From Leptospira sp. (lineage in GTDB: Bacteria > Spirochaetota > Leptospiria > Leptospirales > Leptospiraceae): 64,000 bases of DNA. The notes below the pieces were generated by a model. It was not told the origin of the DNA, did no database searches, and was given only the letters and a program-made list of their open reading frames with translations. Position numbers and translations under genes: made by a program. This document shows, in pieces, positions 37,173 to 46,660 of this stretch; the stretch's first letter is position 1; the number at the start of each line of letters is the position of its first letter. The stretch lies in NCBI GenBank assembly GCA_027533185.1, contig JAPZTS010000011.1, positions 165,952 through 229,951 on the forward strand, read 5' to 3'.

Positions 37173-37787
37173 TCAGAATATTTTAGGTTGTTTCTCGAAG
37201 GCTTCCTCAAGAGCAGAATGCGAAGCATTTTTGAATGCTTCATCGGCTTTTTTTCCTGGGCCAAAAAAAGGCATGAGCGGTATTGTTAGAATACCAATCC
37301 AAGTGTGGAAATAGACCATCCGAGTGATGGTTGCCTGTGTTTTTGTTTTTTCATTTGAAAACTGAAAAATGAAAGTACTAAACTGTTCAACATCAAAGGG
37401 AAGTAGAGTACCTGTGAAAAAGGATAGAGCATTGAACAGCATTCCGAGAGTACTTTTGTAATAACTTACGTACGATTCCAGATTCACAACAAGCTTGATA
37501 TCATACTTTTCATTAGGATCTGTTACTACGTTTTTTACTTTCGGATGTAATTTAAGTGCGCGAATCAGACGTTCTTCCGAATTCTTTCGATTCGATTCAT
37601 CAATATCCTTTCTATCGTCTTCGCCGATTTTTACGGATTGGGTGTAGGCAATGAGGATTACCTTTGGTTCCGTATTAGATGTTTCTATTGTTTTTCCAAT
37701 GGAAAATTCATAGTTAGGAAATACGATACACTGAAGGGAAAATAGACAAGGAAGTAACGCAATAGAGGCAAATCGACGCATGGACAA
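37173..37787 (-). CDS. Putative lipoprotein, function unknown
   Basis: A 204-residue protein with a leader ending LFSLQC (Cys20 as lipidation site). The mature part contains a strand-rich domain with ERLIRALKLHPKVKNVV and YDIKLVVNLESYV, the look of a small GNA1162/CsgG-like or LptE-like lipoprotein but without a decisive motif. A hydrophobic segment lies near residues 112-128 and another near 165-180. TTG 37787 has AGGGA 5 nt upstream; ATG 37781 is two codons later. Confidence 0.72.
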   Translation of the reverse strand: MSMRRFASIALLPCLFSLQCIVFPNYEFSIGKTIETSNTEPKVILIAYTQSVKIGEDDRKDIDESNRKNSEERLIRALKLHPKVKNVVTDPNEKYDIKLVVNLESYVSYYKSTLGMLFNALSFFTGTLLPFDVEQFSTFIFQFSNEKTKTQATITRMVYFHTWIGILTIPLMPFFGPGKKADEAFKNASHSALEEAFEKQPKIF

Positions 37788-37834
37788 AATAATCCCTGCT
37801 CATACGATATTGTCTATTCTTTTTGGAAATAAAT

Positions 37835-38941
37835 TTATAAAATTCCTTCGAGATTGGAGCTGACTTCTTCGTAATTTAAATTTCGCCTAACAGGTTTGAA
37901 ACCTGCTTCGCTCAAAAATTTCCTAGCCTCTTTTTCCGTTTTTAAACCAAAAGAGCGGAGTACGTTTTCCTCAATGACTACAGAGGAAATATCGTCTGCA
38001 CCTGAATAGAGGGCAAGCTGTCCAACCCCTTTGCCGAGGACCATTACCGAAGTTTCAATATGTTTGATATTGTCTAAAAAAATTCTACAGATTCCAAGAA
38101 CTTTGAGATATTCATGCGTAGGCACGGAGCGAACAAAAAAACGTTTGGTCTGAGGCTGGAAAGTCCAAGGAATAAAGGATAAAAATCCACCCGTTCTATC
38201 TTGTAAATCTCTCACAACTTGCAAGTGTTCGATAACTTCCGCCTTGGTTTCTTCTGAACCAAATACGATGTTTGCGGAACCGAGAAGTCCTACCTCATGG
38301 CAGGTTTCCATCGCTCGCACCCACTCGCTGACACTCGCTTTTTTAGGAGAGATAATTTGGCGCATCCTTTCCGTTAAGATTTCTGCCCCTGCACCTGGAA
38401 CGGAATCCAGACCGATGGATTTCAATTCCTGAAGCACTTCGCGGAGTGGCCTGCCTGTGATGGTTTCTAAGTTGATAACCTCCACAGGAGAAAAGGCCCG
38501 GATATGCATTTTGGGATATTTTTGTTTTACAGTCTGGATAACGTCGACATAGTATTGGAACGGCAGGTTGGGATAAACACCGCCTTGCAGGAACATTTGG
38601 TCGGCTCCTTCTTCTACGGCATAGTCCATCTTTTGCAGAATATCTTCTTTGGAGAGGACATAGCCCTTACCATTTCCGATTTCATCCATAAAACTGCAAA
38701 AATTACACTCCACATTACAATAGTTGGTATAGTTTACAACACGGAACATTGTATAACTGGCTTCTGTATGAGACCTAACCTTTTCCCTAAGAAACCTGGC
38801 AACCATCTGAACTTTCAGAAAATCCGCCTCTTCATAGAGGATGAGAGCCTCTTCCCCGCTGATTCGTTTTCCCTCAGAGGCTTTGAGTAAAATACGGTCA
38901 GCTGGATTCTTGGGGCTAAATGAAAATGAGTCTAGATTCAT
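37835..38941 (-). CDS. mqnC: Cyclic dehypoxanthine futalosine synthase MqnC
   Basis: Radical SAM enzyme of the futalosine menaquinone pathway, closing the spiro ring of dehypoxanthine futalosine. About 368 residues, with the Fe-S motif CNVECNFC and the MqnC blocks [43 protein letters not shown], and FIPWTFQP, which separates it from MqnE. ATG 38941 (MNLDSF) gives a family-like N-terminus; an in-frame start at 39010 is possible. It diverges from the membrane Fe-S oxidoreductase gene that should use menaquinone. Confidence 0.9.
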   Translation of the reverse strand: MNLDSFSFSPKNPADRILLKASEGKRISGEEALILYEEADFLKVQMVARFLREKVRSHTEASYTMFRVVNYTNYCNVECNFCSFMDEIGNGKGYVLSKEDILQKMDYAVEEGADQMFLQGGVYPNLPFQYYVDVIQTVKQKYPKMHIRAFSPVEVINLETITGRPLREVLQELKSIGLDSVPGAGAEILTERMRQIISPKKASVSEWVRAMETCHEVGLLGSANIVFGSEETKAEVIEHLQVVRDLQDRTGGFLSFIPWTFQPQTKRFFVRSVPTHEYLKVLGICRIFLDNIKHIETSVMVLGKGVGQLALYSGADDISSVVIEENVLRSFGLKTEKEARKFLSEAGFKPVRRNLNYEEVSSNLEGIL

Positions 38942-39061
38942 GGTTCTATATCTTGGACAAGATTTGTCTCTTTCTGTCAGGATAAAAACTGAATTTTCCT
39001 GGACAGTCAATTTTCTTTAGAGAACCTAGGATTTACCAACACCTGAAGGGCATAAACATAA

Positions 39062-41164
39062 ATGGATATCGGAAGAATTCTCTTTCACATATTATTCACA
39101 ATTTTCTTCATCGTCGCAAACGTGGTATTCGTTCGCGCGATTCTCTACCGACTCGGTCTGATTTTTAACGGCCGACCTGCTTTCTTCAACGAAGATGCAA
39201 AAAAGAACCTCAATATCGGCTTCCGATTGAAGAGCTTTTTTGAAAACGTAATCTTACAGAAGAAAAACTTCCGAGAACCAGTTCGAGGAATTATGCATGC
39301 TTTTATTTTCTACGGGTTTATCGTGTATACCATCCACACAACAAGCCAGATGATTGCTGGTGTATTTGGTTATGCGTTGGATGATCCTTACAAATTTGCT
39401 CTACCCAAATTTTTATTGGGAGAATCAGTAAATCACATCTACGAACAAATTGTAAACTATGTATCTATCCTTGTTTTAGCGGGTCTGGGATTCTTTGCTT
39501 GGAGACGTTGGATTAAAAAAGCAAAAGGGCTCGATGTCCACTCTCCCGCATCTGCAATTGTAATTGGAATGATTGGCACACTTATGATCACCACCTTACT
39601 TGGTAATGGTGCAAAAACAGTGGCCGCAACGTATTATACCCATGCAGGACTCATTGATGGCGGTATTGGCGCCGTCTTTGCTGCGATTGGCATAGAGAAT
39701 GGAAGCGCTGACCTCGTTTACCAAATCATGTGGTGGGGTCATATCATCACTGTTTTCTCCTTTATGTTGTATGTGCCAACATCCAAACACGCACACTTGA
39801 TATTTGCTCCTATTAACTATTTCTTCGCAACAGATACTCCGAAAGGTCAACTTTCTAAGTTAAACCTAGAAGATGAAAATGCTGTTTGGGGATCCAACAG
39901 AGTGGAAGACTTCCCTTGGCCGAACCTTTTGGATGGGATGTCCTGTATTGAATGTGGTCGTTGCCAAGTGGAATGCCCTGCCAACCGAACGGGCAAGATG
40001 TTAAATCCAAAAGCGATCATCGTAGAACTCAAACACCAGTTATTGGAGAAAATGCCACAAGTTGCAGAAGCGAGAGCAGGAAAAACTCCAGAAGAAGCAG
40101 CGGAAGCGGTTGCGGCACTTGATACGGGGGTTATCAATTCACATGATGGACTAAGTGAAGAGTCTATCTGGGGATGCACTACTTGTTATGCGTGCGTAGA
40201 AGCTTGCCCTGTGGGAAACAACCAAGTAAATGCTATTATTGAAATGAGACGCCATTTGGTACTTGCCGAATCCAAGATGAGTCCAGAATTACAAAAAGCC
40301 TTCACAAATATGGAAAACAATAGCAATCCATGGGGTGTGGGCGCTCATACAAGGGCAGATTGGGCAGAGGGTTTGAATGTAAAAGTTCTGTCTGAAGCAG
40401 AAGATAAGAATGTCGACATCCTCTATTGGGTTGGTTGTGCAGGTGCTTTTGATGAAAGAAACAAAAAAATTTCCAGAGACTTTGTTAAAATCATGCAAAA
40501 GGCAAATGTGAACTTTGGAATTTTGGGAACCGAGGAAGGCTGTTCGGGTGATTCCGCAAGACGTGGAGGAAATGAATACCTCTATCAAACACTTGCCCAA
40601 ACAAACGTTGACACTATCAACGGTTATGGTATCAAAAAGATCGTAACTGCTTGCCCACATTGTTACAACACAATCAAAAACGAATACCCTCAGTTTGGCG
40701 GCAACTTTGAAGTGGTCCACCACTCGGAATACATCAACCAACTCTCAAAAGAAGGGAAAATTGATGTAAAGGTCGCATCTGATGCCAATGCAGGAAAGTA
40801 TACATACCATGACTCTTGTTATATTGGAAGGTATAACAACAATTATGAAAATCCAAGAGACGTTGTCAAAAAGGTTTCAGGTGGGAAAATTGAAGAGCCT
40901 GTTGACCACCATGGCAAAGGACTCTGTTGTGGCGCTGGTGGCGCTCAATATTGGATGGAAGAACACGTAGATGAATCCAATCCAGAAAGTATGAGAGTTA
41001 ACATGAAACGTACGGGACAACTTCTCGACACGGGAGCAACTACAATTGCTACTGCATGTCCGTTCTGTATTACCATGATTACTGACGGTGTAAAAGCTGC
41101 TGAAAAAATTGATTCAGTGAAGGTTAAAGATATCGCTGAATTGGTTGCAGAAAACATCGACTAA
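39062..41164 (+). CDS. Membrane Fe-S oxidoreductase, ETF:menaquinone oxidoreductase (EMO)-like
   Basis: A 700-residue protein. The N-terminal 260 residues are a NarI-like di-haem membrane domain with several His-containing helices (MHAFIFYGFIVYTIH, WWGHIITVFSF). Two 4Fe-4S motifs follow (CIECGRCQVECP and CTTCYACVEACP), then two CCG domains (GCSGDSARR region and GLCCGAGGAQYW), which bind a non-cubane cluster. This is the layout of EMO proteins that pass electrons from ETF to menaquinone during fatty-acid oxidation, fitting Leptospira growth on fatty acids. No etfAB is in the window, so the partner is inferred. Confidence 0.85.
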   Translation: MDIGRILFHILFTIFFIVANVVFVRAILYRLGLIFNGRPAFFNEDAKKNLNIGFRLKSFFENVILQKKNFREPVRGIMHAFIFYGFIVYTIHTTSQMIAGVFGYALDDPYKFALPKFLLGESVNHIYEQIVNYVSILVLAGLGFFAWRRWIKKAKGLDVHSPASAIVIGMIGTLMITTLLGNGAKTVAATYYTHAGLIDGGIGAVFAAIGIENGSADLVYQIMWWGHIITVFSFMLYVPTSKHAHLIFAPINYFFATDTPKGQLSKLNLEDENAVWGSNRVEDFPWPNLLDGMSCIECGRCQVECPANRTGKMLNPKAIIVELKHQLLEKMPQVAEARAGKTPEEAAEAVAALDTGVINSHDGLSEESIWGCTTCYACVEACPVGNNQVNAIIEMRRHLVLAESKMSPELQKAFTNMENNSNPWGVGAHTRADWAEGLNVKVLSEAEDKNVDILYWVGCAGAFDERNKKISRDFVKIMQKANVNFGILGTEEGCSGDSARRGGNEYLYQTLAQTNVDTINGYGIKKIVTACPHCYNTIKNEYPQFGGNFEVVHHSEYINQLSKEGKIDVKVASDANAGKYTYHDSCYIGRYNNNYENPRDVVKKVSGGKIEEPVDHHGKGLCCGAGGAQYWMEEHVDESNPESMRVNMKRTGQLLDTGATTIATACPFCITMITDGVKAAEKIDSVKVKDIAELVAENID

Positions 41165-41175
41165 ACAAAAAAATC

Positions 41176-41223
41176 CGGAGAAAGACGAGTATGAAAACTT
41201 CGACCCGTCTTTCTCCGTTTTTT
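41176..41223 (+). terminator. Strong hairpin with T-run that overlaps the next gene start
   Basis: CGGAGAAAGACG (41176-41187) pairs over 12 bp with CGTCTTTCTCCG (41206-41217), followed by six Ts. It looks like the terminator of the EMO-like gene, but its 5' arm contains the GGAG ribosome site and its loop holds ATG 41191 of the LysM gene, so it could also gate translation of that gene. Confidence 0.8.
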
Positions 41224-42075
41224 ATTCTTCCATTCCCGATTTCAAAATTATCAGAATTCGTTAGGTATAATTTCACACGAAAACTCTTTTACCTCCTTAT
41301 ATTCCTACTTCCAAATGTTACTCTTCTGCAAAGTGAATCCTATCTAAAAGAAGATGGAATAACAATCACCGTTGAAAAAGGCCAAACGCTCAGTATCATC
41401 TCAAAAACATATTTAGATGATCCTAAAAAATGGAAGGAACTTCTCAAATCCAACCAAATTGACAATCCAAACCTAATCATTCCCGGGAAAAAACTTTGGA
41501 TTCCAAGAAGTCTTGGAAAAAAACCGATGGCAGATGTACAGTCATTCCTGGGTGGCCCAGAAGTCTTAAAATCCAGCCAAAGCCAACTCGTATGGGAGAC
41601 AGTCCAATTGGGGCTTGCCTTATACATAAATGATGAACTTAGAACGGATACGAAATCCATTGTTCGTTTTCTTTTGTCAGGCGGATCGACGTTCGAACTA
41701 GCTGAAAATAGCCAAATTTTAATGGAAAAAACGAAATCGGACTCCCATCCGGAAGAGATGTTTTTAAAGCGAGGAAGGCTTCGTGCTTTGGTTCCGAAGT
41801 CGGATTCTCATTCAAAAAAGATGTTTATTTTGAAAACCGAATCTGCTTCATCCGAAGTTAAAGGAACTGAATTTATCACGGAAGTGGATGCAAAGGGCAA
41901 TACCAGTCTTTCCTGTTATGAAGGACTCGTTACTGTTACAGCTGAAAAAAAATCCGTAGATGTAAAAGCCGGCTTTGCGACATTTGTGGAGAAGGGAAAA
42001 CCTCCCGTAGATCCATTTTCCATTCCCAAAGCCCCCTTGCCTAAGTTTGATACCGAGGAAGAAATTCCGAAATGA
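41191..42075 (+). CDS. Secreted LysM and FecR-domain protein
   Basis: A 294-residue envelope protein. A leader (hydrophobic core FYLLIFLLPNVTLL, about residues 32-46) is followed by a LysM domain (about 57-103, ITVEKGQTLSIISKTYLDD to LIIPGKKLWIP), which binds peptidoglycan, and a FecR domain (about 150-262, with VKGTEFITEVDAKGNTSLSCYEGLVTV). The N-terminal leader is long because the only standard start is ATG 41191, which lies in the loop of a terminator-like hairpin. It overlaps the next gene by ATGA. Likely a periplasmic sensor or scaffold. Confidence 0.82.
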   Translation: MKTSTRLSPFFILPFPISKLSEFVRYNFTRKLFYLLIFLLPNVTLLQSESYLKEDGITITVEKGQTLSIISKTYLDDPKKWKELLKSNQIDNPNLIIPGKKLWIPRSLGKKPMADVQSFLGGPEVLKSSQSQLVWETVQLGLALYINDELRTDTKSIVRFLLSGGSTFELAENSQILMEKTKSDSHPEEMFLKRGRLRALVPKSDSHSKKMFILKTESASSEVKGTEFITEVDAKGNTSLSCYEGLVTVTAEKKSVDVKAGFATFVEKGKPPVDPFSIPKAPLPKFDTEEEIPK

Positions 42076-43031
42076 AAAAGCAACGTTTCCTCAGCGTTCT
42101 ATTTTCTTTCTACTTCATTTTCACATTTCAATTGTTATATGGTAACGAGCAAACGTTACAGTTTTCGCTATCAAGTGAGTCGAAAGATGAAAAAATCATT
42201 CAATATGAAATAGAACTTTGGAAAGAAAAATCCATGGAGGCAGAATTTCCCTTAAAACTTCTGGCCAAGCCTGGTAAAGTTATCTTAAAAGTACCCAATG
42301 GTTACCAATACTTTCGGATTTCCGGGATTGCCGAACGGAATATCAGAGGCTATTGGTCTTCCTTGTACAGTATATCCGAATTTGGAAAACCAAAACCTGT
42401 TTCCAAACAAAGCATACTAGAAACTAAACCACCTAAGAATGTTTTGCCAGAGAATACTGGTGTTTTAGTACCAATTTCCGATCAAAACGGCAATCTGAAA
42501 CCATACCTAACTACAAAAAAAATAACCATCAAAGACCAAAACCAATTATATAACACAGTATATACCTATCGATTAAATGGCTCAAGCTGGATCGAATCAA
42601 AAACTTTAGATGTCGAATTTTTGTCGGATGGCTTCCAGGTTCTAGAGTATGGTTCCGTTAATATCCTCGGGAATCGCGAAGAAAGAAAGCGTTTGGAGTT
42701 TTTCACAGATTATACACCACCAACGACACGTTATATGATTGAGCCAGGTGGTATACTCATAAAAAAAGATTTTTTCACCCACCCGGATGCCAAAATTAAT
42801 TTGATTGCAGAAGACTCAGGGTCTGGTGTCAAAACCATTTACTACCAAACAGAGTGTGATGGTAAAAACCTATCGATTCGAGAAGAATTACCAGAATCTG
42901 GACTAACCTTTAATAATTTAAAACAAATTTGTGACAGTTCTTTGAAATTTATCTTTTACTCAGTTGATCAAGTTGGAAATGAGGAAAAGCCGAAACATGT
43001 AAAGATAGAATTTTTAAGAGCCTCACGATGA
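42072..43031 (+). CDS. Secreted protein with OmpL47-like Ig repeat region
   Basis: A 319-residue protein with a leader ending around LLYG. The C-terminal third has TDYTPPTTRYMIEPGG, DAKINLIAEDSGSGVKTIYYQ, the signature of OmpL47-type bacterial Ig-like repeats common in leptospires. The N-terminal part is strand-rich (about 30-110) and unassigned. It sits between a LysM-FecR protein and a membrane phosphatase, overlapping each by ATGA, so the three are very likely made together. Confidence 0.72.
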   Translation: MKKQRFLSVLFSFYFIFTFQLLYGNEQTLQFSLSSESKDEKIIQYEIELWKEKSMEAEFPLKLLAKPGKVILKVPNGYQYFRISGIAERNIRGYWSSLYSISEFGKPKPVSKQSILETKPPKNVLPENTGVLVPISDQNGNLKPYLTTKKITIKDQNQLYNTVYTYRLNGSSWIESKTLDVEFLSDGFQVLEYGSVNILGNREERKRLEFFTDYTPPTTRYMIEPGGILIKKDFFTHPDAKINLIAEDSGSGVKTIYYQTECDGKNLSIREELPESGLTFNNLKQICDSSLKFIFYSVDQVGNEEKPKHVKIEFLRASR

Positions 43032-44932
43032 GTATACTATCAATCCAAGAGAAATGGATTGATTTTCAATATCTGGTGACATCCAAACAGTTTATTAAAT
43101 TGTTTTTTACAATTTTATTTGCGCTTATAATTCCGTTCATCTCGGTAATCTCGTTTTTAATTTATTCCCAATATAAAGAATCACTTTCTTGGAATTCAAA
43201 ATTCCAATTAGTAAGAATCCAACTTCTTGCCATCGATATTGAAAATTCAATCCGAGACGAACTTTCAATCGACAAACGAAACCAAAATTTACTCTTCAAA
43301 GTAAGTCAAAATAGTGAGATAGAAGCCAAATGCTCTGGTAAATTGCCTGAGTTTAATTCGGAAGAATTCCTTAAACTTACTTCCTGCTCTTTAGATGGGA
43401 CTAAAAAATCCTTTCTCGTAGTCTTTTATGAAAACGAATACTATCTCTATTCATCTGATTTTTTGGAAGATAACCTTTTAGATTCAAAAATGAATGATCC
43501 AAATGAGTCTCTTTTTATCATGAATACGGATGGATCGTATGGCATTTCTGGATTCATTGAAGAAGAATTTAAGGTATCAAAGGATTGGATAGAGGTGTCA
43601 TTACCTTTTCTACAATCCAAATCTCATATTGCAACAATGAGGGAAATTTCAAAGTCGAATACCAAATATTTTGTTGTTAGTTTTCCTCTTTATGGCTTAC
43701 CACTTCAGTTATTTTTAGTCAGTCCAAAACAAATACTTTTAAACCCGATATTTATTGACTTGGAAAGAAATTTATATTTTTTAATCCTGATCATTTTCAT
43801 CTCATTGTTTTTATCTGGATTGATTGCAAAAAGAGAAAATGAATCCAAACAAACCTTAGAACTCCTTCTAAAGGAGTTTCCGAATGCTGCCATTTTATAC
43901 GATTCAGCAGGTAAAATATTACTTATAAATCCGAGTCTTACGGATACAGTAAAACTTCAATCACTCTACCGAGACCAAAAGAACTTATTAGAAATGGTAA
44001 ACGAAGAAGTGAAACTAATTTTAAATGAAAATCAATATTTAAAAATAGAGCTACCAAAAATAAAAAAAGAAGAGATTGAAGTCTACGATAAGGATAATCT
44101 CGCCTATCTTATACAGATTAGTATACACATCTGGCACCTAACTGGACAAAAGAAATTTGCGAGGGGAGCTTTCGTAATTCTGGAAGATACAACGGGTAAA
44201 CGTTTAGAATTTCTACAAGAAATGGATTATGCACGGGACCTACAAAAAAGATACCTCCCTCAAAAGCCCATATTTCCAAAAGGTCTAGATTACGAGGTTT
44301 ATTATGCGCCACTTTTACAAGTAGGTGGAGATTATTACGATTTTATACAATTAGATGAAAATAGAACTATATTTGCGATCGGTGATATAATAGGACATGG
44401 GATTCAAGCTGCTATGATGATGACGGTAGTTAGAGTTTTATTCCACCAGATTCTAAAAGAAACAAACGATCCCATTAGAATATTAAGTAAAATGAATGAT
44501 GGAGTCAGTTCAAATTTACCAAGATCCTATGCTTTCGTTCCTTTTATGTTTCTTATTTTTGACTTCGGTATTGGTAAGGTTCTATATGCGAATGCTGGGC
44601 ACCCAGGGATGTTGTATTATACAAACACTTCTATCTTTTGTCCCGAAAAATTGAACCCAATGCTCGGTATGATACCGTCCTATGATTATAAAATACTAGA
44701 GTATCCCATCCAGAAGGGAGATCGATTTTTTCTATTTACCGATGGCCTTAGAGATATAAAAAACCAAAAGAACCTAAATCTGTCTGATGGAGAATTAGAA
44801 CGGTTTTTCTCCTCTTTGAAGGACAAACATCTGTCTGTTGTAAAATCTGAATTAGAACTTAAAATAAAAACCTTCGGTGCCGGAGCAACTTATGCTGACG
44901 ATGTTACTTGGATGGGGATTGAAGTAATCTGA
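43028..44932 (+). CDS. Membrane-bound SpoIIE (PP2C-type) serine phosphatase with extracytoplasmic sensor domain
   Basis: A 634-residue protein. Two membrane helices (about 20-45 and 240-260) flank an extracytoplasmic domain of about 195 residues, followed by a PAS-like segment (about 275-400) and an RsbU/SpoIIE phosphatase domain (about 405-634) with GGDYYDF, GDIIGHGIQAAMM, FTDG and YADDVTW metal-binding motifs. It should convert an envelope signal into dephosphorylation of an anti-sigma antagonist. The two upstream genes encode periplasmic proteins and overlap it, suggesting they provide the signal. Confidence 0.88.
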   Translation: MSILSIQEKWIDFQYLVTSKQFIKLFFTILFALIIPFISVISFLIYSQYKESLSWNSKFQLVRIQLLAIDIENSIRDELSIDKRNQNLLFKVSQNSEIEAKCSGKLPEFNSEEFLKLTSCSLDGTKKSFLVVFYENEYYLYSSDFLEDNLLDSKMNDPNESLFIMNTDGSYGISGFIEEEFKVSKDWIEVSLPFLQSKSHIATMREISKSNTKYFVVSFPLYGLPLQLFLVSPKQILLNPIFIDLERNLYFLILIIFISLFLSGLIAKRENESKQTLELLLKEFPNAAILYDSAGKILLINPSLTDTVKLQSLYRDQKNLLEMVNEEVKLILNENQYLKIELPKIKKEEIEVYDKDNLAYLIQISIHIWHLTGQKKFARGAFVILEDTTGKRLEFLQEMDYARDLQKRYLPQKPIFPKGLDYEVYYAPLLQVGGDYYDFIQLDENRTIFAIGDIIGHGIQAAMMMTVVRVLFHQILKETNDPIRILSKMNDGVSSNLPRSYAFVPFMFLIFDFGIGKVLYANAGHPGMLYYTNTSIFCPEKLNPMLGMIPSYDYKILEYPIQKGDRFFLFTDGLRDIKNQKNLNLSDGELERFFSSLKDKHLSVVKSELELKIKTFGAGATYADDVTWMGIEVI

Positions 44933-44944
44933 CCTAATCAGAAA

Positions 44945-46534
44945 TCAATCTAAAATCGGTGGAGAATCCAAAAGAATGATCCCTTCATTGTTTTTGGAAA
45001 AATAATTCATATCCCATTCTGTATCAAAAAGAAGAGCTGCATTACCAAACATATCTTCAACAAGATTTGCTGAAGTTGGCACCTTTGATTTATCTTCCAT
45101 TTTTATCCATCGCGATATACCGTACGGCAAAATATAAAGATTGGTATCAGCACTATATTCGTCTTTAAGTCTTCTTTGGAATACTTCAAACTGAAGCTTT
45201 CCCATGGCTCCAATAATAGGAACTCCTCCACCTATTGTTCGTGAGGTGAAAAGATGCAAAATCCCTTCTTCTGCCAATTGGTCAAGTCCTTTCTTAAACG
45301 ACTTTAATTGAATCGTGTCTTTGCAAGAGATTGTCGCAAACAATTCTGGAGCAAAACTTGGTAGCGAACGAAGCAAAGGCGCTTGGCCACTTGAGAGGAT
45401 ATCCCCAATCTTAAACGTACCTGGATTGACGAGTCCGATTATATCGCCTGGATAGGCAAGGTCCACTGTATTCCTATCTTGGCCAAAAAAAGCAAATGAC
45501 GATGAAAGTTTTACAGGTTTGTCCAATCGATTGTGGTTTACATTTAAACCTCTTTCAAAAACTCCAGAACATATCCTTAAAAATGCGATCCGATCTCTGT
45601 GCGCCTTATTCATGTTCGCCTGAACTTTGAAAACGAATGCACTAAACGGTGCGTTTACGGGATCTAAATAATTGCCATCTCGAAGTGGAATGTGGTCGGG
45701 ACCAGGCGCCAATTCTAAAAACTTATTCAAAAATAAATCGATTCCAAAATTGTTTACGGCTGAACCAAAATAAACGGGAGTCTCCTGACCTGCGAGAAAC
45801 ATACTTTTGTCTACAGAACCAATTCCGTTTTCCACAAGATCAATCTGGTCTCGAAAGTTTTTTAATATATCAGAATCAAATTGTGAATCTAACTCCGGAT
45901 CGTTAGGACCAGCTACACGAAACCCTGCCTTTTGTTTACCACCAGGTGTTCTATCAAAAACAAACAATTGTTTTTCCCGTAAATCATAAACACCTTTGAA
46001 ATCAAAGCCGGTTCCCAAAGGCCAGACATCTGGCACGGCCTTAATACCTAAAACCTTTTCAATTTCATCTAACAGCGCATACAAATCCTTTGTTGGACGA
46101 TCCATCTTGTTGATGAAGGTGATGATCGGAATGCCTCTATCGCGACATACCCGAAAGAGTTTGATTGTCTGTGGTTCAACACCTTTCCCAGCATCCAAAA
46201 CCATTACGGCAGTATCCGCAGCCATAAGCGTTCTGTATGTATCTTCCGAAAAATCCTCATGTCCAGGTGTATCGAGTAGATTGAGAATATTTCCTTTGTA
46301 TTCAAACTGTAGAGCCGCGGATGTTATGGAAATACCCCTCTCTTTCTCCATAGCCATCCAATCCGAAGTCGCAGAACGACCCTCCTTTTTAGCCTTAACG
46401 GCTCCTGCCAGCTGGATCGCACCTCCATAGAGAAGTAGCTTTTCCGTAAGAGTCGTCTTTCCTGCATCCGGATGGGCAATGATGGCAAAAGTCTTTCGCC
46501 GTTTTACCTCTTTTTCTATGATTTCAGGGGACAT
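44945..46534 (-). CDS. prfC: Peptide chain release factor 3
   Basis: GTPase of 529 residues that recycles RF1/RF2 from the ribosome. G1 is AHPDAGKTTLTEKLL at about residues 19-33, followed by RGISITSAALQFEY, LLDTPGHEDFSEDTYR and FINKMDRPTKD. Domains II and III are complete, ending near ESKGIILLDSPPILD-like residues. It is convergent with the phosphatase gene (12-base gap) and diverges from the TPR-NHL gene. Confidence 0.95.
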   Translation of the reverse strand: MSPEIIEKEVKRRKTFAIIAHPDAGKTTLTEKLLLYGGAIQLAGAVKAKKEGRSATSDWMAMEKERGISITSAALQFEYKGNILNLLDTPGHEDFSEDTYRTLMAADTAVMVLDAGKGVEPQTIKLFRVCRDRGIPIITFINKMDRPTKDLYALLDEIEKVLGIKAVPDVWPLGTGFDFKGVYDLREKQLFVFDRTPGGKQKAGFRVAGPNDPELDSQFDSDILKNFRDQIDLVENGIGSVDKSMFLAGQETPVYFGSAVNNFGIDLFLNKFLELAPGPDHIPLRDGNYLDPVNAPFSAFVFKVQANMNKAHRDRIAFLRICSGVFERGLNVNHNRLDKPVKLSSSFAFFGQDRNTVDLAYPGDIIGLVNPGTFKIGDILSSGQAPLLRSLPSFAPELFATISCKDTIQLKSFKKGLDQLAEEGILHLFTSRTIGGGVPIIGAMGKLQFEVFQRRLKDEYSADTNLYILPYGISRWIKMEDKSKVPTSANLVEDMFGNAALLFDTEWDMNYFSKNNEGIILLDSPPILD

Positions 46535-46613
46535 AAATGCTTTTCCATCCTCGGAAAAAGAGGGAATCTGTCGAGAATAAAGAAGGATTTGTTAGGCTTT
46601 CTAAAGGAAGGTC

Positions 46614-46642
46614 TTGACTTAAGTATTATGTCCCATTAGATA
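46614..46642 (+). promoter_or_regulatory. Possible promoter before the TPR-NHL gene
   Basis: TTGACT (46614-46619) and TAGATA (46637-46642) lie 17 bases apart in the 126-base gap after prfC. Only half of the -10 box matches consensus. The predicted transcript would begin close to the ribosome site AGGGGG at 46650. Confidence 0.3.
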
Positions 46643-46660
46643 GTGGCTTAGGGGGAAATT

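Noticed and set aside
41241..41271. TTCAAA ... TATAAT inside the LysM gene
   Set aside because: The spacer is about 19 bases and no standard start codon follows in frame, so it is probably chance.
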